From the NCBI GenBank assembly GCA_038249175.1, contig JBBRWP010000092.1, forward strand, positions 1 to 11,130: DNA of 11,130 bases. The letters run 5' to 3'. The notes beneath the pieces were generated by a model, which worked only from the letters and a program-made list of their open reading frames with translations, was not told where the DNA came from and did not search any database. Both the position numbers and the translations under genes were made by a program. Position 1 is the first letter of the stretch; every line of letters starts with the position of its first letter. This DNA comes from JAEWSN01 sp038249175. Lineage in GTDB: Bacteria > Bacillota > Clostridia > DSM-8532. Positions 1 through 5,899 of the stretch are shown one piece after another.

Positions 1-1
1 T

Positions 2-1501
2 ATGGTGGAGCGCAAGGTGCTTTGGTCAGAGGTCTATCGTGCTGCCATTGCCTCCCATTCCGCTATAGCCGGCACCTACAGGATGGGGGACCGTTACTAC
101 GTCGGCATTCTCAACCTGGTGTTTTTGGATGCTGCCGTGAAGGCTGTAAAAGTGCCCGACAGCACTCACATTGACATTGTCGATAAAGCCGGGAAGTACA
201 TCGTCGGCCACACACCCGCAGAGGTGATGCAACAGACGTTTGCAGAACACGTTCCTAGGGGGATCCAAACCGACACCTTCATTAAAAAAGCAGTACACAC
301 AGCAGAAGGCAATTTTTACGGTTTCTATCACGTTATTCCGCAAACCGGTTGGACCATTGCAGTTATGACCGACACATCCACGATGTTTCAACAAGCCGTT
401 ATTGTTGTGGGAGTGACAGTGGCAGCTGCTTTGCTTTTTTTCATTTTGCTGCTGTGGGTCATCTTTCGAGGGAACAAGAAGTGGATGGCCGATTTTACCC
501 GCCTGAGGGAGGGTATGCACCGTTCCGTGACGGTCTATGAACAGGCACGCTCAAAGGCAATAGCCAACGGGGAGAATACAACTGAACAAAAGCAAGACAA
601 CGCAAAAGAGAAAAAACAAGAGAAAGCAGAGACACTGCTGGTTGCACCCGCCGAATTCATCGAATTCGAAGAGGTGACCCGTGACTTTTTGACGGCTTTA
701 GACAATGCTTTTGCGGCAGAAGAGGAAGCCCACAGCAAGGCGGAAGAAGCGGAAAAAGCAAACCATGCAAAAGTGCAGTTTTTAAGGAAGATGGGCCAGC
801 AAATTCGTAACCCGATGAATGGTATTTTGGGTGCGTTGGATCTTTTGCTGTTTGATGAAACTGACCCCAACAAGCTACTGCGCCTGCAACTCCTGCAACA
901 AAGCGCCAAAGTTCTGAACCGCACCATGGAAGACGTTCTGGCCATTACGGAGATGGATACTGAACAATACGTTTTTATCCAAGAGGTTTTCAGTATCCCC
1001 ACCCTTTTGAAAGAAGAAATTTTACGATTTGAACCACTTGCCCGCAGCAAAAACATCGATTTGACGATGAAATGGGACAAGAACCTGCCAGCAGAAGTGC
1101 TTGGTGATGAAACCCGGATACGCCAGGTATTGAATCACCTTCTGGACAATGCCGTGCGCTTTTCGAACGAGGGTCTTATCCGTTTTTCTGCCACATTGGA
1201 AAGAGAAGCGGGTGAAACGGTTTGGGTGGCCTTTCATGTCCGTGATACAGGCGTTGGCCTGACCGAAGAGGACAAAGCCCATGCGTTTGAAGACTTTTAC
1301 CAGGGGGTTTCCTCCAAATCACTCAAACGCAAAGGTGCCGGTCTGGGGCTTCCCCTGTGTAAGCGTATTGTTTTGGCCATGGCAGGAGAACTATGGGTGG
1401 AGAGCGAATCTGGCAAAGGTTGTACATTTACTTTTGAAGTTCCCTTAAGAAAAAACGAAGAGAAATCATCCGGTACTGAAACCCTGGAAGTTCCTTTATG
1501 A
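2..1501 (+). CDS. Cache-type membrane sensor histidine kinase homologue lacking the phospho-acceptor His (5' end outside window)
   Basis: The gene is cut by the left edge; the reading frame is open from base 2 and the true start lies outside. Visible residues 1-130 look like the distal part of an extracellular dCache sensor, ending in a GWTIAV-type strand. A membrane segment follows at about 131-155, then a charged Lys/Glu/Ala-rich linker (about 190-255) and a kinase core. The DHp helix reads MGQQIRNPMNGI at 264-275, where the family has M-S-H-E-I-R-T-P-M-N-G-I, so the phospho-acceptor His is Gln266. The ATP-binding domain looks intact: N-box with Asn383, G1 box DTGVG from Asp415, and the GAGLGL G2 box. 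From family knowledge it cannot autophosphorylate at the usual site; I infer a pseudokinase or a trans-acting partner of the next gene. The usual C-terminal strand (TFEVPL) is followed by 17 extra residues from a 51-bp tandem repeat. The stop at 1499-1501 lies in the second repeat copy. Confidence 0.88.
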   Translation: MVERKVLWSEVYRAAIASHSAIAGTYRMGDRYYVGILNLVFLDAAVKAVKVPDSTHIDIVDKAGKYIVGHTPAEVMQQTFAEHVPRGIQTDTFIKKAVHTAEGNFYGFYHVIPQTGWTIAVMTDTSTMFQQAVIVVGVTVAAALLFFILLLWVIFRGNKKWMADFTRLREGMHRSVTVYEQARSKAIANGENTTEQKQDNAKEKKQEKAETLLVAPAEFIEFEEVTRDFLTALDNAFAAEEEAHSKAEEAEKANHAKVQFLRKMGQQIRNPMNGILGALDLLLFDETDPNKLLRLQLLQQSAKVLNRTMEDVLAITEMDTEQYVFIQEVFSIPTLLKEEILRFEPLARSKNIDLTMKWDKNLPAEVLGDETRIRQVLNHLLDNAVRFSNEGLIRFSATLEREAGETVWVAFHVRDTGVGLTEEDKAHAFEDFYQGVSSKSLKRKGAGLGLPLCKRIVLAMAGELWVESESGKGCTFTFEVPLRKNEEKSSGTETLEVPL

Positions 1502-1667
1502 AAAAACGGGGAAAAATCATCCGGGACTGAAACACTGGAAGTTCCTTTATGAAAAAACGAGGAGAAATCATCCGGGACTGAAACACTGGAAGTTCCCTTA
1601 AGAAAAAACGAGGAGAAATCATCCGGTACTGAAACCCTGGAAGTTCCTTTATGAAAAAACGGGGAGA
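1436..1667 (+). repeat. 51-bp tandem array across the kinase gene junction (4 full copies plus a partial fifth)
   Basis: Copies begin at 1436, 1487, 1538, 1589 and 1640, exactly 51 bp apart. The fifth copy is partial and merges into the ribosome binding site of the next gene. Translated in the upstream gene's frame, one unit is EVPLRKNEEKSSGTETL. Copies 1 and 4 read CCCTTAAGA (Pro-Leu-Arg, open). Copies 2, 3 and 5 read CCTTTATGA (Pro-Leu-stop). The upstream gene therefore reads through copy 1 and stops in copy 2. The simplest ancestor is a gene ending TFEVPL-stop, with a GGGGAG site and the next ATG just downstream; the gene end plus the start of the intergenic stretch was then amplified. The 174 bases between the genes consist almost entirely of this array. 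Confidence 0.97.
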
Positions 1668-1683
1668 ACCAATCCATGGCTGA
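1651..1683 (+). CDS. Possible 10-codon coupling mini-ORF between the two kinase genes
   Basis: In the last repeat copy an ATG overlaps the old Pro-Leu-stop sequence as ATGA. It opens a ten-residue frame, MKKRGEPIHG, preceded by a GGAAG at a 7-base spacing. Its TGA at 1681-1683 lies just past the ATG (1676) of the next kinase, so the two overlap by 8 bases. Equivalent mini-frames start at 1498 (overlapping the first kinase's own stop) and 1549. The arrangement would permit stop-and-restart translation through the junction. It may also be a chance by-product of the repeat; there is no codon-usage or conservation evidence. Confidence 0.25.
   Translation: MKKRGEPIHG
1661..1666 (+). promoter_or_regulatory. 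Ribosome binding site of the hybrid kinase gene
   Basis: GGGGAG lies 9 bases before the ATG at 1676. Related purine runs (CGAGGAG, CGGGGA) sit at the same place in the other repeat copies, so the site was duplicated with the array, but only this copy is followed by the kinase ATG. It fixes the start at 1676. Confidence 0.75.
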
Positions 1684-3298
1684 ATATACAGAAAATGAAC
1701 ATGAAATAAGGATGAACAGTGCAAAAAATCAGCATAATGCTGCTCAGGCCTGGATGCAGCCGATGTCAGAAGAAGCACGGACATGGATGCAGACCCTCTT
1801 GTGCAGCAGTCGCGGCTGCTGCTTTGTCTTTAGTGTGAAGGATCACTTTTTCCATCACCTCATCAACTTGCCCACAGCTCTGCAACCGGCTGAAAACGAT
1901 GATATCATTGGCCGCTGGCGTTGGGAAGACTGGGTACATCCGGATGATCTTGTGGAAATGAACCATGAATTGGCGATGCTGAAGAATGGCGTAGAGGGGC
2001 CTTTTGTGATTGAAGTACGCATGGGTCGACCGGAAATCGGATATACATGGTACATGAACCGCGGTGAAGTTGGCTGGCGTCCAGACGGTTCTGCGGTATT
2101 GTTCGGCATGTTGTCGGAAATTTCCGAACAAAAAGCCTTGCAGGAAAACTATTTGGAAAGCATTCATGAATACAACAGCATGGACAGGATGAAGGCAGTT
2201 TTCCTGGCCAATATGACCCATGAACTCCGTACACCGCTGAACGGTATTGTCGGCAGCTCAAAGCTCCTGCAAATGACACACTTAAGTGAAGATCAAAAAG
2301 AATTGACGGCTGCCATAGACCACTCTTCCCGCCGCATGATGCGTCTTGTCGAAAATGTTCTGTTAATGACGGAGCTTGAATCGGGCTCGGTTCGCTCCCG
2401 ACAGGAAAGTTTTATGCCGAAACCGTTTTTTTCCGGTGTTTTGGACAGTGCGAAGAAAGCCTACGAACACAAAGACGTGGTCGGCAAACTTTTACTGGAT
2501 GAAGATGTGCCGGAATGGGTTTCCGCAGACAAAAACAACCTGACGGTTGTGTTGGGGGAGCTGCTGGACAATGCCTATAAGCACACCGCGAAAGGTCAGG
2601 TTTGCCTGGCGGTTTCTTTTTTGAAGATGGAACAGAGTCCCGGCGCCGTCAAGAAAACCGATGCGGGAACCCTGCGCATTGTCGTATCCGACACGGGCAT
2701 TGGTGTTGAAGCGGATGTGCTAAAAACCATTTTAGAACCCTTTCAGCTCACAGACGATTCCTTTACCCGTCAGTATCAAGGTGCCGGCCTTGGACTGAGT
2801 ATCTGCAAAAAGCTGGCCAAGCTGATGAAAGCAACATTTGCCGTCGAAAGTAAAAAGAATGAAGGCAGCACCTTTCGTGTGTCATTGCCGGTGAACCTCC
2901 CCTTGGAAGAACAAAAAAGCGAAGGTTTTGCATCCCGGCGTATTCTTGTGATGGATGAGGATGATATTGGCCGGACGCTCCTGGGTTTATTCTGCGAGCA
3001 CCGTGGTTATCGTCCGGACACGGCTAAAAATGCTTATGAAGCCATTGCATTGGTGCAAAAAGAGCCTTATGAGCTCATTTTGATAGAAGTACAGGGTTCA
3101 GATTTCAATGGTTTTGACACAGTGAACGCGCTTCGTTTGCTGGGTTACGACGGCACCCCCCCGGTCATTATCGCCGTGACATCCTACCTGACCCGCAAGC
3201 GGGATGGTTTCTTTGAGAAAAACGGTGTTGATGACTACCTCCAAAAACCGATATCGCTGCAGCTGTTCGAGGAAGTCATGAAAAAACACGATTTTTAG
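1676..3298 (+). CDS. Soluble hybrid sensor kinase: PAS, HisKA, HATPase_c and a receiver with Glu in place of the acceptor Asp
   Basis: This 540-residue protein has no membrane segment and should be cytosolic. Residues about 45-155 form a PAS-like sensor (WEDWVHPDDL, then WYMNRGEVGWRPDGSAV). HisKA follows with the intact H-box MTHELRTPLNG; the acceptor is His182. The ATP-binding domain has the N-box (ELLDNAYKH), G1 box (DTGIGV) and G2 box (GAGLGLS). A receiver occupies about 422-538: the acidic cluster MDEDD, the conserved Thr502 and the conserved Lys524 (QKP) are present. The acceptor position, normally D in LILMDVQMP, reads LILIEVQGS, that is Glu471. From receiver biology, Asp-to-Glu sometimes mimics phosphorylation, so this receiver may be locked active or serve only as an interaction surface. 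It lies directly downstream of the His-less kinase and probably shares its operon. A terminator-like hairpin follows 75 bases after the stop. Confidence 0.92.
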   Translation: MAEYTENEHEIRMNSAKNQHNAAQAWMQPMSEEARTWMQTLLCSSRGCCFVFSVKDHFFHHLINLPTALQPAENDDIIGRWRWEDWVHPDDLVEMNHELAMLKNGVEGPFVIEVRMGRPEIGYTWYMNRGEVGWRPDGSAVLFGMLSEISEQKALQENYLESIHEYNSMDRMKAVFLANMTHELRTPLNGIVGSSKLLQMTHLSEDQKELTAAIDHSSRRMMRLVENVLLMTELESGSVRSRQESFMPKPFFSGVLDSAKKAYEHKDVVGKLLLDEDVPEWVSADKNNLTVVLGELLDNAYKHTAKGQVCLAVSFLKMEQSPGAVKKTDAGTLRIVVSDTGIGVEADVLKTILEPFQLTDDSFTRQYQGAGLGLSICKKLAKLMKATFAVESKKNEGSTFRVSLPVNLPLEEQKSEGFASRRILVMDEDDIGRTLLGLFCEHRGYRPDTAKNAYEAIALVQKEPYELILIEVQGSDFNGFDTVNALRLLGYDGTPPVIIAVTSYLTRKRDGFFEKNGVDDYLQKPISLQLFEEVMKKHDF

Positions 3299-3310
3299 AC
3301 CCTCTTCTCA

Positions 3311-3339
3311 TTGTCCATTGCCATGAAAGCGTTTATAAT
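3311..3339 (+). promoter_or_regulatory. Sigma-70-type promoter for the DUF1385-prmC operon
   Basis: TTGTCC at 3311-3316 and a perfect TATAAT at 3334-3339 are 17 bases apart, the optimal spacing. The expected start of transcription is near 3346, giving a leader of about 175 bases before the DUF1385 gene. It begins only 12 bases after the kinase stop codon. Confidence 0.65.
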
Positions 3340-3371
3340 GAATCGTACATACAAAGACAGTGTTCGGAATC

Positions 3372-3417
3372 AGAACCTTCTTCGCCGGACCAATGCGGAC
3401 GGACTGAAGGTTTTTTT
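3372..3417 (+). terminator. Terminator-like hairpin in the DUF1385 leader (possible attenuator)
   Basis: AGAACCTTC at 3372-3380 pairs with GAAGGTTTT at 3406-3414 (nine pairs, one G-U), followed by a run of T to 3417. The 25-base loop holds a weak inner CCG/CGG pairing. It can end the upstream kinase transcript. It also lies downstream of the promoter at 3311-3339, so it would act on that promoter's transcript about 70 bases after initiation. The rest of 3299-3521 holds no convincing gene and no riboswitch class I recognise. Confidence 0.5.
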
Positions 3418-3521
3418 ATGGGGTTTGTGCCCGGTACAGAATTATGGGTGGAACTTCGGTCTGTAAACGCTTGAGAGGGACCTTGCAAAGCAAGCCTTAT
3501 CTCGGAAATTGAAAGGAAATC

Positions 3522-4826
3522 ATGAATAAAGAAATATGGCAAAAACCAATCAAAGCTTGTGATGTGGGCGGGGAAGCCCTCATTGAGGGCGTGATGATGC
3601 GTGGCAACGGGAAAATGGCTGTGGCTGTCCGCATGACCGACGGCAGCATTGATTTGGAGGTTTCGGATTACATACCAGCCAACAAACGGAGCCGGTGGTT
3701 TCGCACCCCCTTCATTCGTGGTGCGGTATCCTTTGTGGAATCCATGATAGTCGGCGTGCAGGTTTTGTTAAGCTCCGCTGAAAAACTGGAGGAACTGCCA
3801 TCCGAGGCTGAAGTGTCTCCGGTATCCTATGAAACAAATGATACGCAAAACGCACATATAAAAGAAAAGGTAGAAAAAAGCCCGGCGACGGAAGACAAGT
3901 TCGACCGCTTTATGCGTAAAGTGCTTGGCGAGAACTACTTCCAGTACATGCTCTATTTCTCTGTTGCCATTGCGCTTGTGTTGGGTATTGGTCTTTTTAT
4001 GCTCTTGCCCAACTTTTTAACCGATCTCCTGCACTTTGACAAAAGTGGCGCACAGGGTTCATTCTTTGCCAACCTTATTGAAGGTGGTCTCCGTCTGGTT
4101 CTCTTTATTTCTTATATATTCCTTGTTTCACGCAACAAAGAGATCAAGCGCGTATTCCAGTACCATGGAGCGGAGCACAAGAGTATTTATACCCTGGAAA
4201 GCAATGAAGAATTGACCGTGGAAAATGCCCGCCGCCATACCACCCTGCACCCCCGCTGCGGTACCACATTTTTGTTTGTGGTTATGATTATTTCCATCAT
4301 TGTGTTTATGTTTGCCGGCTGGCATTCCCGCCTCGTAAATATGGCCATACGCCTTGTTCTCCTCCCGTTTATTGCCGGTGTTTCCTATGAAATCTTCAAA
4401 CTGGCTGCCAAAACCGACTTCAAACCCTTACGGGCGCTGAGCATGCCCGGTTTGATGCTGCAAAAAATTACCACGCAGGAACCGGATGACAGCATGCTCG
4501 AAGTTGCCCTGACGGCACTAAAAGCGGTGGTCGAAGTACCAGTCCCGGTGGATTCTGCAGCAGCAGAGAATGGCAGAGAAATGGACAGTGCACTAAAAGA
4601 TGCGGATTTTGTCGTGGACGTAGATATTTCAACTGTAAAGGCTGAGAAATTTGCAGAGGATATCGGAGGTACGGTCGAGAAGCCAGGCAATTCAGCAGCG
4701 GACTTAGGTGTTGCGGCTGTTAAACCAGGGATTTCAGCAGCGGACTTAGGTGTTGCGGCTGTTAAACCAGGGATTTCAGCAGCGGATATAAGCGTTGCGG
4801 CTGCGAACCTGACAGATACCCTTTGA
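3522..4826 (+). CDS. DUF1385 (YqhQ-type) membrane protein with a repeat-bearing C-terminal extension
   Basis: Family motifs are clear: GGEALIEGVMMRG near residues 16-28, YHGAEHKSI at 214-222 and HPRCGTTF at 243-250, separated by about four hydrophobic segments (145-163, 190-203, 249-266, 272-290). The usual end of the family, EPDDSMLEVALTALKAVV, falls at about 320-337. Here the protein continues to 434 residues, adding about 97, of which 385-426 are three 14-residue repeats (VKPGISAADLGVAA type). The extension is Ala/Val/Asp-rich and looks flexible. Function is unknown; the family commonly sits beside prmC in Bacillota, as here. The start at 3522 is supported by GAAAGGA a few bases upstream. 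Its stop is 20 bases before the prmC start, so the two are very likely co-transcribed from the promoter at 3311. Confidence 0.9.
   Translation: MNKEIWQKPIKACDVGGEALIEGVMMRGNGKMAVAVRMTDGSIDLEVSDYIPANKRSRWFRTPFIRGAVSFVESMIVGVQVLLSSAEKLEELPSEAEVSPVSYETNDTQNAHIKEKVEKSPATEDKFDRFMRKVLGENYFQYMLYFSVAIALVLGIGLFMLLPNFLTDLLHFDKSGAQGSFFANLIEGGLRLVLFISYIFLVSRNKEIKRVFQYHGAEHKSIYTLESNEELTVENARRHTTLHPRCGTTFLFVVMIISIIVFMFAGWHSRLVNMAIRLVLLPFIAGVSYEIFKLAAKTDFKPLRALSMPGLMLQKITTQEPDDSMLEVALTALKAVVEVPVPVDSAAAENGREMDSALKDADFVVDVDISTVKAEKFAEDIGGTVEKPGNSAADLGVAAVKPGISAADLGVAAVKPGISAADISVAAANLTDTL
4674..4799 (+). repeat. 42-bp in-frame tandem array at the 3' end of the DUF1385 gene (three copies)
   Basis: Three copies at 4674-4715, 4716-4757 and 4758-4799, each 14 codons. 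The second and third are nearly identical at the start, and the third diverges at its end (ADISVAA instead of ADLGVAA). The first reads VEKPGN where the others read AVKPGI. All copies are coding and none carries a stop. The array ends 24 bases before the stop codon. Confidence 0.93.
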
Positions 4827-4832
4827 AAGGAC

Positions 4833-4849
4833 GGGGAGAACAACTGTTG
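4833..4849 (+). promoter_or_regulatory. Ribosome binding site and TTG start of prmC
   Basis: GGGGAG at 4833-4838 lies 8 bases before TTG at 4847-4849, giving a protein beginning MTWQELLNTG, a normal PrmC N-terminus. An in-frame TTG at 4823 overlaps the DUF1385 stop but has no suitable upstream site, and its first codons would be the ribosome binding site itself. Confidence 0.7.
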
Positions 4850-5836
4850 ACCTGGCAGGAGCTTTTAAATACAGGCAAAAAAAAATTACAGGAAACGCAT
4901 TTGCCTGCAGCCATCGAAGAAGCCAGAACCGTGCAGGAAACGCAGGGTTCTGTTGCCATCGAGGAAGCAAAAACCGTTCAGAAAACGCAGGGTTCTGTTG
5001 CCATCGAGGAAGCAAAAACCTTAAAGGAAACGCATTTGTCTGCAGCCATCGAAGAAGCCAGGATCCTGCTTTTGTGGGCCAGCGGGCAGTCGCTTTCCTG
5101 GCTGTACGCACATCTACTTGAATTTTGCACCGATGTGGCCTGTATCTTGACATATCAAAACGCCTTAGTGCGACGCGCACAGCATGAACCCATCGCCTAC
5201 ATCACAGAAACAGTGTGTTTTTGCGGCTATATGTTTTATGTCAATCCTGCGGTTCTCATTCCACGCCCGGAAACCGAAATGCTTGTGGCTGGCGTATTAG
5301 AAGCCTTGCCACAAAGAGGGTCGCATGTGCTCGAAATTGGTACCGGTTCAGGTTGTATTGCCTGTGCCGTTGCATTGCAAGATGTGCGTGCGCAAATTAT
5401 CAGTGTCGATATTTCTGCTACCGCTCTGGCCGTTGCCAGAAAAAACATAGAAATGCACCACCTGGAAAAACAGGTAGACTGTGTGGAAGCAGATTTTTTA
5501 TCAGACGGGATATCGGACGTTTTTGGTGACAAATACAACATCATCGTATCGAATCCACCCTATGTCCCACACGCTGCGCTGGCAACCCTGATGCCAGATG
5601 TACGGGACTATGAACCGAATTTGGCTTTGGATGGTGGGACAGATGGACTTGACTTTTACAGAAAACTGGCTTGTTTTGGTATAGAGCATTTGGCAGAGGG
5701 TGGCCTGATGCTGATTGAAATCGGATATGACCAGGGAGTGACAGTGCCACAGCTCTTTACTGCATCCGGCTACCAGGCCATGGTTCAGAAGGATTTTCAG
5801 GGCCTTGACCGGGTGGTGCTTGCAGAGCGCGGATAA
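4847..5836 (+). CDS. prmC: Peptide chain release factor N5-glutamine methyltransferase PrmC, with a 45-residue N-terminal insertion
   Basis: PrmC methylates the glutamine of the GGQ motif in release factors RF1 and RF2, using S-adenosylmethionine, in the cytosol. Seen here: the substrate-side motif HEPIAYIT (113-120), VLIPRPETE (136-144), the SAM loop VLEIGTGSG (161-169) and the catalytic NPPY (236-239), in the family order. The protein is 329 residues against the usual 280-290. The excess is in the N-terminal helical domain, where a 15-residue segment (LQETHLPAAIEEART type) occurs four times at residues 14-73; one copy would give a normal-length enzyme. The catalytic domain is undisturbed. 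The gene follows the DUF1385 gene by 20 bases; the usual neighbour prfA is not next to it. A run of nine A at 4877-4885 lies just before the repeats. Confidence 0.93.
   Translation: MTWQELLNTGKKKLQETHLPAAIEEARTVQETQGSVAIEEAKTVQKTQGSVAIEEAKTLKETHLSAAIEEARILLLWASGQSLSWLYAHLLEFCTDVACILTYQNALVRRAQHEPIAYITETVCFCGYMFYVNPAVLIPRPETEMLVAGVLEALPQRGSHVLEIGTGSGCIACAVALQDVRAQIISVDISATALAVARKNIEMHHLEKQVDCVEADFLSDGISDVFGDKYNIIVSNPPYVPHAALATLMPDVRDYEPNLALDGGTDGLDFYRKLACFGIEHLAEGGLMLIEIGYDQGVTVPQLFTASGYQAMVQKDFQGLDRVVLAERG
4886..5065 (+). repeat. 45-bp in-frame tandem array in prmC (four copies)
   Basis: Copies at 4886-4930, 4931-4975, 4976-5020 and 5021-5065, each 15 codons ending AIEEAR/K plus one residue. 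The outer copies resemble one another (ETHLP/S-AAIEEAR) and the inner two resemble one another (TQGSVAIEEAKT). This pattern fits duplication of a two-unit block or later exchange between copies. No stop interrupts the array. Confidence 0.95.
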
Positions 5837-5899
5837 AAAATTAACCATAACCATTCAGCAAGTTTTGTGCCTACTCAAAGTGAAAGGAAAAGAATTAGT

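Noticed and set aside
1297..1784. Two overlapping minus-strand frames with a repeated 17-residue pattern (FSSFFHKGTSSVSVPDD type)
   Set aside because: They are the antisense reading of the 51-bp array and flanking kinase code. The period is a multiple of three, so any frame through the array looks repetitive. No ribosome binding site or known family was seen.
3444..3466. GGGTGGAACTTCGG, partly like the T-box core
   Set aside because: It lacks the full TGGNACC core, lies after rather than before the terminator hairpin, and no specifier loop or downstream aminoacyl-tRNA or amino-acid gene fits.
3418..3474. Short frame beginning MGFVPGTELWVELRSVNA after GAAGG, resembling the FeoA pattern GxxPGTxVxV
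   Set aside because: Only 18 codons, with no FeoA-like sequence on either side, and the upstream GAAGG is part of the terminator hairpin. A chance match is more likely than a FeoA remnant or leader peptide.
4823..4846. Upstream TTG start for prmC at 4823
   Set aside because: Translation from it would encode the GGGGAG site itself and it has no ribosome binding site; TTG 4847 has an ideal site and gives a normal N-terminus.
5867..5899. Upstream GTG start for the chemoreceptor at 5867
   Set aside because: No purine-rich site precedes it, whereas ATG 5900 has AAAGGA upstream.
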